Positions 35,889-46,774 of a stretch of 64,000 nucleotides of DNA are shown in pieces. Where the stretch lies: NCBI GenBank assembly GCA_002722295.1, contig PBLF01000018.1, positions 1 through 64,000 on the forward strand, read 5' to 3'. The notes below the pieces were generated by a model. That model made no database searches, was not told the DNA's origin, and saw nothing but the letters and a program-made list of their open reading frames with translations. The position numbers and the translations under genes were made by a program. Positions within the stretch are counted from its first letter, which is position 1. Each line of letters starts with the position of its first letter. Origin of the DNA: Stappia sp. (lineage in GTDB: Bacteria > Pseudomonadota > Alphaproteobacteria > Rhizobiales > Stappiaceae).

Positions 35889-35936
35889 GTTGGCTGGGGA
35901 ACCTGGATTCGAACCAGGACTAACGGAGTCAGAGTC
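35889..35936. repeat. attR: 48-bp core within tRNA-Gln
   Basis: Identical to attL at 18396-18443. This copy completes the 3' part of the tRNA-Gln gene, so integration leaves a functional tRNA. Confidence 0.92.
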
Positions 35937-35964
35937 CGCGGGTCTACCGTTAACCTATTCCCCA
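35891..35964 (-). tRNA. tRNA-Gln (anticodon CTG)
   Basis: Seventy-four nucleotides fold as a full cloverleaf. The acceptor TGGGGAA pairs with TTCCCCA, followed by G and an encoded CCA. The anticodon loop CTCTGAC gives CTG, and the T arm is CCTGG TTCGAAT CCAGG. The 5' half is chromosomal, and the 3' half is supplied by the inserted element. Confidence 0.95.
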
Positions 35965-36385
35965 AGACCGTGACGCGGCTTTTCAGGAGTTTCAACCGAG
36001 GAAATCCCGAGATGGTCACCGTCCACGACGGCTCGCCACGTCCATGAGCGGGGTTTTAGGAATCTCGTTGCGTCGTGTCAAGGGCCTCGATGCCGATCGG
36101 TCATCCTGCGCAGGCGGGCCTGTGGATGGACGCTATGCCGCGGCAATTCGCGCAACCTGCCTCGGGCCGGGGCGCACGGGACGCGTTGCGGGATGCGCAT
36201 ATGATGCTAGACTGTTGTTAACGTAAAGACAGGCTGGTCGGAGTGCGCGGTTTCGCAGCCATCCGCCCCTGTCGAGGAGGAGAGCGACGTCGCGCCGTGG
36301 ACCGGCCCTGCTGGGGTCATCGTGGAAAATCGGCGCTCCGCTCCCCATATCGACAGGAAATGGATCCGGACAATCCGGATTCGGG
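35965..36385. other. gap between tRNA-Gln and the ppx gene
   Basis: No supported gene. It should hold the tRNA-Gln promoter (minus strand) and the promoter of the ppx-rlmE unit. Short frames here overlap on both strands and look like GC-driven noise. Confidence 0.55.
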
Positions 36386-38206
36386 ATGGCCGCGACCGGT
36401 TCCCAGGGGGGGCAGGGAACCTGGACGCCGGTCCGTGCAGCCAGGCGCGCGCCTTTCGAAGGTGAGTGCGTCGGCGAGGGCAAGACTGTGAGTGAAACGG
36501 GACCTACGGGGCCGGGCGAAACCTGGCCGGGTGCCGGAGCGGGAGCGGGTGGCGGCGAGCGCGGCAAGGCGTCGCGTCGACGGTCTCGCAGACGGCGCAA
36601 GAACCGGACGAGTCAGCAGGCCCAGGCGGCAGGCTCCGAAACCCTTCCTTCCGATGCCGGGTCGCCCCGCGCCGGGGAAGCGAGTGTGACGAGCGAAGCG
36701 CTCGCGGGCCGACGGCCGGATGCAACCGCGCGAAAGCGATCGGGCGACAAGAGCCACAAGCCGGGATCTGCGGGGCAGCAGGTCGTTGGTGGCGTGGCGC
36801 CTTCCGACGGTACGGCTTCCGGCCGGAGCTTTGATGCGCACGCTGAAGAGCGTGCGGGGGCGGGCGGCAAGCGCAAGCGCCGCAAGCGGCAGCGGCCGAA
36901 CCGGGCTGAACGAAGGGCGGGAACGCCATCGCATGTCCCGTCGTCCGGCGAGATGGCTGGCGATGTCCGCACGACCGCTCCGCGGGTCGAAGCATCGCTC
37001 CCCACTCCTGACTCGGGTGAGGTGCGCAACCGCGAACGTCATGGCGGGCGGGAGCGTCGTCGTCACGATTGCGGTCCGGCGCAGGCTTCACCGGCTCCTC
37101 CCGCTGGCGAGCGGCGGTCTGGCAGGCCTGACGGGGGCTGCACGCGTGAGGGGCGGGCAGCCGACCACGGCTCGCGCAGACTCTATGGAGCACTGGATCT
37201 TGGCACCAACAATTGCCGCCTGCTCGTGGCGCGGCCGGAATCCCGCGGGTTCCGGGTTGTTGATGCTTTCTCGAGGATCGTGCGGCTCGGCGAAGGGCTC
37301 GGACACACCAACCGGCTCTGCGATGCGGCCATGGACAGGGCGCTCGAGGCGCTCGGTTGCTGTCGCGACAAGCTTGAGGACCGGGGCGTGGAACGCTTCC
37401 GCCTGATTGCGACGGAGGCCTGTCGCGCGGCGGAAAACGGTCCGCTTTTCATCGAGCGGGTACGTGAGGAGACGGGCCTGTCGCTCGAGATCGCGACGCG
37501 CGAGACGGAAGCGCGGCTTGCGGTCGCCGGCTGCGCCTCCCTCGTGGATCCGGATGCCAACGGAGTGGTTCTCTTCGACATCGGCGGCGGGTCGTCGGAA
37601 ATCGTCTGGCTGGACCTGCGCAACCGTTGCGGAGCGCGGGGTGTTGCGCTGACGCGCTTCATCCGCGCCTGGATCTCGCTGCCCGTGGGGGTGGTGAACC
37701 TTGCCGAACGTCACGGCGGGCGCCATGTGTGTTCGAACATTTTCGAGGCGATGGTCGCGGATGCGCTGACGCATCTCGACGATTTTGCGCTTGGCGAGGA
37801 ACTGTCCGCCGCGATCTGCGACGGAAAGGTTCACATGCTCGGCACTTCGGGCACGGTGACGACGCTCGCGGGCGTGCATTTCGGCCTGAAGCGCTACGAC
37901 CGGCGGCGGGTCGATGGGGCGTGGATGGAATCCGACGACGTTACCGCCATGATTGAGCGGCTGCGCGCGATGCCCTATGAGGAGCGCGTGGACAATCCCT
38001 GCATCGGCGCCGACCGGGCGGATCTCGTGCTTGCCGGTTGCGCGATTCTCGAGGCGATCCGTCGACGCTGGCCGTGCCAGCGCCTGCGCGTTGCCGATCG
38101 CGGCCTGCGCGAGGGGATGCTGATGGAACTCATGGCGGCCGACAATGTGTGGCGCAGGGGCGGAGGCCCCCGCCCCAACCGGTCGCGCGGAAGGAACGAG
38201 AGATGA
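36386..38206 (+). CDS. ppx: Ppx/GppA phosphatase with long basic N-terminus
   Basis: The 606-residue protein has a Ppx/GppA catalytic domain from about residue 265: [50 protein letters not shown] and [16 protein letters not shown], all ASKHA-fold phosphate-binding motifs. It should hydrolyse polyphosphate or pppGpp. The first 265 residues are low complexity and rich in Arg, Lys, Gly and Ala ([23 protein letters not shown]), probably disordered and nucleic-acid binding. A GTG at 36488 is an alternative start. It overlaps rlmE (ATGA). Confidence 0.85.
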   Translation: MAATGSQGGQGTWTPVRAARRAPFEGECVGEGKTVSETGPTGPGETWPGAGAGAGGGERGKASRRRSRRRRKNRTSQQAQAAGSETLPSDAGSPRAGEASVTSEALAGRRPDATARKRSGDKSHKPGSAGQQVVGGVAPSDGTASGRSFDAHAEERAGAGGKRKRRKRQRPNRAERRAGTPSHVPSSGEMAGDVRTTAPRVEASLPTPDSGEVRNRERHGGRERRRHDCGPAQASPAPPAGERRSGRPDGGCTREGRAADHGSRRLYGALDLGTNNCRLLVARPESRGFRVVDAFSRIVRLGEGLGHTNRLCDAAMDRALEALGCCRDKLEDRGVERFRLIATEACRAAENGPLFIERVREETGLSLEIATRETEARLAVAGCASLVDPDANGVVLFDIGGGSSEIVWLDLRNRCGARGVALTRFIRAWISLPVGVVNLAERHGGRHVCSNIFEAMVADALTHLDDFALGEELSAAICDGKVHMLGTSGTVTTLAGVHFGLKRYDRRRVDGAWMESDDVTAMIERLRAMPYEERVDNPCIGADRADLVLAGCAILEAIRRRWPCQRLRVADRGLREGMLMELMAADNVWRRGGGPRPNRSRGRNER

Positions 38207-38901
38207 GCAGCTCAGGCCGCGGCCGCGGTGATCGCGGCATGTTCGAGCGGGTGAAGACGGCCCGCCGGCGCACGACCTCGTCCACCCGCTGGCTTCAGCG
38301 CCAGTTGAACGATCCCTATGTGCGTCGCTCGAAGATCGACGGCTACCGCTCGCGCGCGGCATACAAGCTTCTGGAGATCGACGAGAAGCACAAGCTCCTG
38401 AAGCCTGGTCAGCGCGTGGTGGACCTCGGCGCGGCGCCTGGTGGCTGGTGTCAGGTGGCGGCCAACGTCACGGGATCGACCGACGACGCGCCGCTGGTCG
38501 TCGGTATCGACTATCTGGAGGTCGAGCCGCTCCCTGGCGTGGTGCTTCTGCTCAAGGATTTCCTGGATGACGATGCGCCGGACGCGCTGCTCGCTGCTCT
38601 TGGCGGGAACGCCCCCGATTTCGTGATGTCGGACATGGCGGCCCCTACGACAGGCCACCGCCAGACCGATCATTTGCGCACGACTCACCTCTTCGAGGTT
38701 GCGGCCGAGTTCGCCCGTGACACGCTCGCGCCCGGCGGAGCCTTCCTGTCGAAGGTGTTTCGCGGCGGCACCGAGAACGAACTCCTCTCCCAGCTCAAGC
38801 GGGAATACCAGTCCGTTCACCACATCAAGCCGCCGGCCAGCCGCAAGGAAAGCCCGGAGCTTTATGTGCTTGCGAAGGGGTTTCGCGGACGTTCCGACTG
38901 A
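38203..38901 (+). CDS. rlmE: RlmE (FtsJ/RrmJ), 23S rRNA 2'-O-methyltransferase
   Basis: The 232-residue SAM-dependent enzyme methylates U2552 of 23S rRNA in E. coli. Motifs are [32 protein letters not shown] (SAM site), [14 protein letters not shown] and a final [16 protein letters not shown]. The K-D-K-E set of the FtsJ family fits. I chose ATG 38203, which overlaps the ppx stop; the longer frame upstream lies in ppx. Confidence 0.95.
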   Translation: MSSSGRGRGDRGMFERVKTARRRTTSSTRWLQRQLNDPYVRRSKIDGYRSRAAYKLLEIDEKHKLLKPGQRVVDLGAAPGGWCQVAANVTGSTDDAPLVVGIDYLEVEPLPGVVLLLKDFLDDDAPDALLAALGGNAPDFVMSDMAAPTTGHRQTDHLRTTHLFEVAAEFARDTLAPGGAFLSKVFRGGTENELLSQLKREYQSVHHIKPPASRKESPELYVLAKGFRGRSD

Positions 38902-38992
38902 GGCGGAAGGAGGGGCGGTGGGAACGTTCCCTCGAAAAACCCGTCTCGCACCTGCGAAGCGGCTTTCCTTCCTGCCATACGCGTGTTAATGA

Positions 38993-40582
<1,590 letters not shown>

Positions 40583-40588
40583 TCCGGA

Positions 40589-40617
40589 GCGCGCCGCCCG
40601 GTTTGCGTGCGGCGCGC
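40589..40617 (+). terminator. stem-loop after guaB
   Basis: A perfect 9-bp GC stem (GCGCGCCGC / GCGGCGCGC) with an 11-nt loop begins 6 nt after the guaB stop. No U run follows, so its efficiency as a terminator is uncertain. Confidence 0.55.
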
Positions 40618-40705
40618 GAAACGGCACCGAAACCGCTCTCTCGGCGGTTGGTGAAGGATCCCGGTCCGGAAGGCGGATCGGGGAGCCGGCTGGACAGGAG
40701 CGAAA

Positions 40706-40909
40706 TCAGTCTTCCGGGGAAGGGGCGGTGCGGCGTCGTCCGCGACCCGACTTCTTCTCCTCCTGCGCCATCTCCAGAAGCCGATGGGCGCAAGCAACGA
40801 GAAGCTCGGAAGATTCCGTTTCAAGGTCTTGCGCGGCGTAGGCGAAATACGCCTTCCATGCCTGCAGTTCCTTGGCCGGGTCGATCGTGTTTTCGCTGTC
40901 GTCAGTCAT
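40706..40909 (-). CDS. small unknown protein
   Basis: The 67-residue protein is acidic and helical at the front (ELQAWKAYFAYAAQDLETES) and basic at the end (KKSGRGRRRTAP). It converges with guaB. No family is recognised. I preferred ATG 40909 to one at 40918. An ACGTTAT repeat lies about 40 nt upstream. Confidence 0.6.
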   Translation of the reverse strand: MTDDSENTIDPAKELQAWKAYFAYAAQDLETESSELLVACAHRLLEMAQEEKKSGRGRRRTAPSPED

Positions 40910-41318
40910 TGTCCGCACCTCCGCTTTCCATTGAGGAAACGGGAAGTAACGTTATGTAGACGTTATAAATTTTGACGAAAAATACACGTGATGGTTGATT
41001 GAAAGTTGTGTCCTGTAACTAATGACGAGGCCATCTTACGCGAAACTGTTCTGTCTGTCTGCGGGCCATGTGTCGCATCGGTTGCCGGACGTTGATCGGG
41101 CAGGGCGCCGGGCGCGCAAAGATTGGCAAGCAGGGTTCGATCGGATAAAGCAGCGGTCACCCGGCCCCGGAGCCCGCATGAGGTTGCCTTGACAGGGAGC
41201 GGTGTGTGTTCGACGACACGACGATCCGGCGAGCGGTCGGGATCGGCACACGGATCGCGCAAGTGACGTGCGAGAGCCGCAGGCGGGATGCCATGAGCGA
41301 GAAAGCTGAGGGAACGGA
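40910..41318. other. gap between small gene and rsmB-type gene
   Basis: No supported gene in about 400 nt. The part nearest the small gene is AT-rich and has two ACGTTAT units 11 nt apart (40949-40955 and 40960-40966), likely part of its promoter. The rest should hold the promoter of the methyltransferase gene. Confidence 0.5.
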
Positions 41319-42611
41319 ATGAAGGACGGGGGCCGTCTGGCCGCGGCAATCGAGATTCTGGGCGCCGTGGAGACCATGCGCCGACCGGTGCAGGATGCCT
41401 TGCGCGAGTGGGGGCACGGCCATCGCTTCGCGGGCTCCGGTGACCGGCTGGTTATCGCCAATCTCGTGTTCGACGCCTTGCGTCATCGCTTGTCTCTTGC
41501 GGCCCGAATGGGCACGTCCGATCCGCGTGCGCTCGTCTTTGCCACCTATGCTGTGACCTGGGACATCGGGCTTGAAGGTCTGGAGCAGGTCCTCGAGGGA
41601 GACCGCTTCGCGCCATCGCCCCTGGACGAGGCGGAGCGCGCGGCGCTGGCGGCGGACAGAGATGTTTCGGCGAACGAACAGGTTCTTGCCGATGTTCCTG
41701 AGTGGTTGTGGCCCGATTTCGAGCAGGCATTCGGCGATGATGCGGTTGCCGAGGGCATCGCCCTTGCGGCGCGCGCGCCCATAGACCTGCGGGTCAACCG
41801 CCTCAAGAGCGACCGGGAACGGTTGCTGAAAAAGCTCTCGCACACGAATGCGGTGGCGACCGCGACATCACCCGTGGGCCTGCGCATCGCGCCCCCGCGT
41901 GGCAAGGAGCGCGCGCCCCACGTCCAGGCCGAGGAGGGTTTCCAGAAGGGGTGGTTCGAGCTTCAGGACGAGGCAAGCCAGATAGCGGCCCTTGTGGCTG
42001 CGTCCGTCGCTCCCTCGCAGGTGCTCGACTATTGCGCGGGCGGTGGCGGGAAAACTCTCGCGCTTGCCGGCGAGATGGAGAACCGCGGCCAGATCTACGC
42101 GCATGATGCGAGCAAGATCCGGCTGGCGCCGATCTACGACCGCCTTCGCCGCTCCGGCGCGAGAAACGTGCAGGTTTGTGCTCCCGATCCCGGCGGCATC
42201 GACGGTCTCGTGGGGCGCATGGATCTCGTTTTCGTGGATGCGCCTTGTTCCGGCTCGGGCGTGTGGCGACGTCGTCCTGATTCCAAGTGGCGGATCACGC
42301 CGAACGCGCTGTCCGCCCGTCGCGCCGAGCAGGACCAGGTACTGGGCGCCGCCCGTGATTTCGTGCGCGACGGCGGGCACATGCTTTACGCAACGTGCTC
42401 GGTGTTCCCTTGCGAGAACGAGGAGCGCGTGCGGGCTTTCCTTTCGGAAAATCCGGACTTCGCGCCGGTCGACCTTTCCTTGCGCTGGGAGGGGATCTTC
42501 GGTGCGGACGCCTCGCGGCCGCGCTTTACCGAAGAGGGATTTGCGACCCTCAGCCCGGCCCGCACGGATACCGACGGGTTCTTCATTGCGCTCCTGAGCC
42601 GGAACGCATGA
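41319..42611 (+). CDS. rsmB: RsmB-like rRNA cytosine-C5 methyltransferase
   Basis: The 430-residue protein belongs to the Sun/Fmu/NOL1 family. An N-terminal NusB-like helical part (1-140) precedes a SAM-dependent domain with DYCAGGGGKTLALAGEM, MDLVFVDAPCSGSGVWRRRP (PCxGSG motif with a catalytic-type Cys) and MLYATCSVFPCENEE (second Cys). It probably methylates a cytosine of 16S rRNA; RsmB versus a close paralog cannot be settled here. GAGGGAAC precedes the start. Confidence 0.87.
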   Translation: MKDGGRLAAAIEILGAVETMRRPVQDALREWGHGHRFAGSGDRLVIANLVFDALRHRLSLAARMGTSDPRALVFATYAVTWDIGLEGLEQVLEGDRFAPSPLDEAERAALAADRDVSANEQVLADVPEWLWPDFEQAFGDDAVAEGIALAARAPIDLRVNRLKSDRERLLKKLSHTNAVATATSPVGLRIAPPRGKERAPHVQAEEGFQKGWFELQDEASQIAALVAASVAPSQVLDYCAGGGGKTLALAGEMENRGQIYAHDASKIRLAPIYDRLRRSGARNVQVCAPDPGGIDGLVGRMDLVFVDAPCSGSGVWRRRPDSKWRITPNALSARRAEQDQVLGAARDFVRDGGHMLYATCSVFPCENEERVRAFLSENPDFAPVDLSLRWEGIFGADASRPRFTEEGFATLSPARTDTDGFFIALLSRNA

Positions 42612-42760
42612 CGGCGCGCGCGCGGTACATTACCAATTCTTAATTCCACCGACAGGCTGCTGTAAGGCGACACGCTCCATAAGGAACGGGACATCCGGCG
42701 CCATCGCTTCCCCGCGAGGTTCGCCGGAAGGAGTTCCGATCCGACACGTGGAGATGCTAA

Positions 42761-44305
42761 ATGTCGATCAAGCGCTTTCCCGCTCCCTTCAGCCACCTGC
42801 CGCGCGGCAGCCGCCGGGGTCTCGTCGCCGGTGCGCTGGCGCTTGGCATTGCCGGTGCACTGACGGCCCAGACGGTCGTCCCCGGCCAGTTCGCCCTTGC
42901 CGATCCGGTGCGCGTGGACGCTGCCGCACCGCATGACTTTTCCCCCGTGGTTGCTGCCGTGAAGCCCGCCGTCGTCAGCGTGCGTGTGAAGACGGAAGAG
43001 CAGCCGAAGATGATGTCCTCGCGTGGATCCGAGGGCATGCAGGGCTTCGACAGCCTGCCGGACGACCATCCGCTCAAGCGTTTCTTCCGCCGCTTCGGTG
43101 GTGACTCCTTCGGTGGTGCGCCGAATGGAGCCCGGCCGCACCGGCAGCCGCATCGCTACGGCATGTCCCAGGGCTCCGGCTTCTTCATCACCGGTGACGG
43201 TTACCTTGTGACCAACGAGCACGTGGTCAACGGCGGCACCGAGTTCACGGTCGTCACCGATGATGGCGAGGAGTACGAGGCCAAGCTCATCGGCGCCGAC
43301 GAGCGCACGGACCTTGCGCTCCTGAAGGTCGAGGCCAAGACCGACTTCCCGTATGTGGAGTTCGCGGACGGCCCCCCGATGGTCGGCGAGTGGGTCGTCG
43401 CGGTGGGCAATCCCTTCGGCCTTGGCGGCTCGGTGACGGCCGGTATCGTCTCCGCACGTGGTCGTGACATCGGAGCGGGTCCCTACGACGACTTCATCCA
43501 GATCGACGCGCCGGTCAATCGCGGCAATTCGGGTGGTCCCGCCTTCAACGTCAAGGGGCAGGTCATCGGCGTCAACGCCGCGATCTACTCGCCATCCGGC
43601 GGGAACGTGGGCATCGCCTTCGCCATCCCGGCCTCGACCGCAAGCACCGTCATCGCGGACCTGAAGGACGATGGAACCGTCGTGCGTGGCTGGCTCGGCG
43701 TGCAGATCCAGCCTGTGTCCAAGGATATCGCCGAGAGCGTCGGCCTCGATCAGGCGAAGGGCGCCATCGTTGCCGAGGCACAGAGCGACAGTCCGGCGCT
43801 TGCTGCCGGAATTCGCTCCGGTGACACGATCCTCAGCGTCGATGGCGAGGCGGTCGACGGTCCGCGTGATCTGGCCCGCATGATCGCCGGCTATCCGCCG
43901 GAGACCAAGGTCACGCTTGGCGTGTGGCGCGACGGCGAGAAGCAGGACATCGAGGTCAAGCTCGGCCAGCTGCAGGACAAGAAGACGGTGGCCTCGCTCG
44001 AGCAGACGGGCAAGGACACGGCCTTCGTTGACAGTCTCGGTGTGGAGCTTGCCAGCGCGGCAAAGGTCGGCGCGGCCGAGAGTGGTGTCGTGGTCACGGA
44101 TATGGCCGACGACAGCCCGGCGATCGCCAAGGGTCTGAAGCGTGGCGATGTGATCCTCGAGGTCGCGGGCAAGGCCGTCTCCGAGCCGGGTGATGTGGCC
44201 GGTGCGGTGATGTCCGCCAGCGAAAGCGGCCGCAAGGCGGTGCTGATGCGCGTGGAAAGCAACGGCACCACCCGTTTCGTCGCGGTGCCCGTCGCCAAGG
44301 GCTGA
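42761..44305 (+). CDS. degP: DegP/HtrA (Do-like) periplasmic serine protease
   Basis: The 514-residue protein has an N-terminal signal (about 20-47). The protease domain has its triad His in VTNEHVVNGG, Asp in RTDLALLKV and Ser in NRGNSGGPAFN. Two PDZ domains follow (about 290-380 and 410-510). It degrades or refolds damaged envelope proteins. It is followed by a two-component system, a common arrangement in this group that points to envelope stress control. There is a GGAG site before the ATG. Confidence 0.95.
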   Translation: MSIKRFPAPFSHLPRGSRRGLVAGALALGIAGALTAQTVVPGQFALADPVRVDAAAPHDFSPVVAAVKPAVVSVRVKTEEQPKMMSSRGSEGMQGFDSLPDDHPLKRFFRRFGGDSFGGAPNGARPHRQPHRYGMSQGSGFFITGDGYLVTNEHVVNGGTEFTVVTDDGEEYEAKLIGADERTDLALLKVEAKTDFPYVEFADGPPMVGEWVVAVGNPFGLGGSVTAGIVSARGRDIGAGPYDDFIQIDAPVNRGNSGGPAFNVKGQVIGVNAAIYSPSGGNVGIAFAIPASTASTVIADLKDDGTVVRGWLGVQIQPVSKDIAESVGLDQAKGAIVAEAQSDSPALAAGIRSGDTILSVDGEAVDGPRDLARMIAGYPPETKVTLGVWRDGEKQDIEVKLGQLQDKKTVASLEQTGKDTAFVDSLGVELASAAKVGAAESGVVVTDMADDSPAIAKGLKRGDVILEVAGKAVSEPGDVAGAVMSASESGRKAVLMRVESNGTTRFVAVPVAKG

Positions 44306-44550
44306 CGGCGCCGGAAAACGGCCCGGCACCGGCTCCCGTGCCATCCGCGCCCCCCGTGCGGTGGCCGGACCGGGCCGGATCCGGCAGGCAGGCAGGGCCT
44401 TGCAAGGTTGCAACCTGCCGGACCCAAGGGGGGCCCGGAGCGCCGCCGCCTCCGGGACCCCGTTGCATTTGCGGCGGAATTGCCCCCGGTTTCCCCAAGA
44501 TGCTATGAGAACGCGCGCGCCGGCTGGGTGCGCGCAGATGGGACGAAGCG

Positions 44551-45240
44551 ATGCGAATCCTGATTGTCGAGGACGATGTCGAGGCGGCCGGCTATCTGGC
44601 CAAGGCCCTGCGCGAGGCGGGACATGTGGTGGACCATGCCGCCGATGGCGAGGCGGGCTACGATCTCGCCGCCTCCGCGCCCTATGACATTCTGGTGGTG
44701 GACCGGATGCTGCCGAAGCGCGATGGGCTCTCGATGATCTCGACGCTGCGGGCGGAAGGCAATCACACTCCGGTTCTGGTGCTCTCCGCGCTTGGCCAGG
44801 TGGATGATCGCGTGACGGGCCTGCGCGCCGGCGGCGACGACTACCTGCCCAAGCCCTATGCCTTTTCCGAGCTTCTGGCACGTGTCGAGGCGCTTGGCCG
44901 CCGCCCGCGTCAGCAGGACATCGAGACCACCTACAGCGTTGCCGACCTCACCCTGGACCGGCTGCGCCACACGGTGACCCGGGCGGGTCGGGAGATCCCC
45001 TTGCAGCCGCGCGAGTTCAAGCTGCTCGAGTATCTGATGCAGAACGCGGGGCAGGTGGTCACCCGCACCATGCTTCTCGAGCACGTCTGGGAGTACCACT
45101 TCGACCCCCAGACGAACGTGATCGACGTGCATATCTCCCGCCTGAGAGCGAAGATCGACAAGGATTTCGACCGTCCGTTGCTGCATACGATCCGGGGGGC
45201 GGGCTACTCCATCCGCGACACCGGCCCGCAGACAGCCTGA
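44551..45240 (+). CDS. OmpR-family response regulator
   Basis: The 229-residue regulator has a receiver domain with acidic EDD at residues 7-9, Asp in VVDRMLPKRDG (about 51-52), Ser/Thr in VLSALG and Lys in YLPKPYAF. The C-terminal OmpR winged helix includes LQPREFKLLEYLMQNAGQVV and VDVHISRLRAKI. It pairs with the kinase 21 nt downstream. With degP upstream it may sense envelope state. Confidence 0.93.
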   Translation: MRILIVEDDVEAAGYLAKALREAGHVVDHAADGEAGYDLAASAPYDILVVDRMLPKRDGLSMISTLRAEGNHTPVLVLSALGQVDDRVTGLRAGGDDYLPKPYAFSELLARVEALGRRPRQQDIETTYSVADLTLDRLRHTVTRAGREIPLQPREFKLLEYLMQNAGQVVTRTMLLEHVWEYHFDPQTNVIDVHISRLRAKIDKDFDRPLLHTIRGAGYSIRDTGPQTA

Positions 45241-45261
45241 GCCGATGGCGGGGCCACGGCC

Positions 45262-46725
45262 ATGAGAACCCATTCGGCGACCGGGCGCATGTTCCGCACC
45301 ACGGCGGTGAAGCTTGCGCTGCTCTATCTTGCGGCGCTGACGCTCGCCTCCGGCGGCGTGCTCGTCTATCTGTCCCAGAACACCGCCACTGTGCTGCGCC
45401 AGCAGACGGTCGAGACCATCGACGCCGAGATTTCCAGTCTTGCCGACCGCTATCGCATCGCCGGCATTCGCGGACTTGTCGCGACGGTCGATGCACGTTC
45501 GCGCAGGCCCGGTGCCAGCCTCTATCTGGTGGTGGACTTCTCCGCCAATCAGCTTGCCGGCAATGTCGAGGGCCTCGACGATCGGGTTCTGGCAAGCGGC
45601 ACCGGGCAGCTTCAGCGCGTGAGCTACGTTCCCATCGGCGGGGGCGCGCGGCGCGAAGCCATGGTGCGGGTGTTCGAGTTGCCGGGCGGCTTTCGCCTGC
45701 TCGTCGGGCGTGATCTGCAGGAACAGCTTCACTTCCGGTCGCTGCTTTCGGAGGCGATGCGCTTCTGGCTCGTCGTTGTGGCGATCCTCGGTGTGGTGAC
45801 GCTGGTCTTCGTGCGCCGGCGGGTGCTGAAGCGTATCGACGCCATGTCGGCGACGGGGAGGCGGATCATGTCCGGCGACCTGTCCGAACGTCTGCCTGTT
45901 GACGGGTCCGGGGACGAGTTCGATCGTCTTGCGGTGGGCTTCAACCTGATGCTCGATCGCATCGAGGCATTGCTTCACGGGTTGAAGGATGTCTCTGACA
46001 ATATTGCCCATGATCTCAAGACCCCGCTCACGCGAATGCGCAATCGTGTCGAGGAGGCACTGCGTGCAGCCCCCGACGATCCGGTGGCGACGGAGGCTCT
46101 TTCGCGAACCCTGGAGGATTGCGACGGGCTCATCCGCACGTTCGATGCGCTGTTGCGCATTGCCCGGCTGGAGGCCGGAGCCTCGGACGCGAGTCTCGAG
46201 GAGGTTGACCTGGCGATGCTCGTCGGGGAGGTCGCGGAGCTCTATGAGCCGGTGGTCGAGGACGCCGGGGGAACGCTCACAAGCTCCTGCGAGCCCGGAC
46301 TGATGGCCCGCGTCAATCGCGAACTGGTCGTTCAGGCGCTGATCAATCTGGTGGAGAACGCGCTCAAGTACGGCGTGGAGGATGCCGGTGGTCCGGAGGG
46401 CGGGCCTGGCGCGACGAGGCTCGAACTCGAGGCGCGGGCGGAGGGCGGCACGGTGGTTCTCTGCGTGCGTGATCATGGCCCGGGCATCCCGGACGCCGAC
46501 AAGGACCGGGCCACCCGCCGCTTCGTGCGCCTTGAGGAAAGCCGCAATGCGCCGGGCTCAGGTCTCGGCCTCAGTCTCGTGCAGGCTGTTGCCCGCCTGC
46601 ATGACGGCAGGCTGGCGCTTCGCGACGCCGAGCCGGGTCTTCGCGCCGAACTGCGGCTTCCCGTTGCGGGGAGGGGGCGTTCCGTGGCAGGTGATGATCC
46701 GGCCGTGGTGCGTGCGCCCGGCTGA
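45262..46725 (+). CDS. membrane sensor histidine kinase
   Basis: The 487-residue kinase has two membrane helices (about 15-35 and 165-185) around a periplasmic sensor, then HAMP (about 185-240), HisKA with NIAHDLKTPLTRMRNRVEE (His near 253) and HATPase with NLVENALKYG and HGPGIPDADKDR. It is the partner of the regulator just upstream. An ATG at 45289 is a possible alternative start. Confidence 0.92.
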   Translation: MRTHSATGRMFRTTAVKLALLYLAALTLASGGVLVYLSQNTATVLRQQTVETIDAEISSLADRYRIAGIRGLVATVDARSRRPGASLYLVVDFSANQLAGNVEGLDDRVLASGTGQLQRVSYVPIGGGARREAMVRVFELPGGFRLLVGRDLQEQLHFRSLLSEAMRFWLVVVAILGVVTLVFVRRRVLKRIDAMSATGRRIMSGDLSERLPVDGSGDEFDRLAVGFNLMLDRIEALLHGLKDVSDNIAHDLKTPLTRMRNRVEEALRAAPDDPVATEALSRTLEDCDGLIRTFDALLRIARLEAGASDASLEEVDLAMLVGEVAELYEPVVEDAGGTLTSSCEPGLMARVNRELVVQALINLVENALKYGVEDAGGPEGGPGATRLELEARAEGGTVVLCVRDHGPGIPDADKDRATRRFVRLEESRNAPGSGLGLSLVQAVARLHDGRLALRDAEPGLRAELRLPVAGRGRSVAGDDPAVVRAPG

Positions 46726-46774
46726 TGCGGTTCGCGCCTGCGGACCGTTGTTGCAGGCGTGAGGAGGGTACCGC

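Larger units (their letters stand above)
18396..35936. mobile_element. prophage-like element in tRNA-Gln
   Basis: The roughly 17.5 kb between the 48-bp repeats has an integrase next to attL, an Arc-type regulator, early genes of unknown function, and an HK97-type head, packaging and partial tail module. No endolysin, holin, DNA replication gene, receptor-binding protein or baseplate hub was recognised. Gene order is unusual: portal-protease-capsid-HNH-tail tube-connectors-small terminase-large terminase-tape measure. All structural frames look intact. It may be a satellite that borrows tail tip and lysis from a helper, or a prophage that lost its right arm. Confidence 0.85.

Noticed and set aside
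36044..36491. Short frames on both strands before ppx
   Set aside because: No start signal, no hydrophobic or motif pattern, and mutual overlap.
38920..38931. Palindrome GGGAACGTTCCC between rlmE and guaB
   Set aside because: Short, and it does not fit the alphaproteobacterial LexA direct repeat or another site that I can name.
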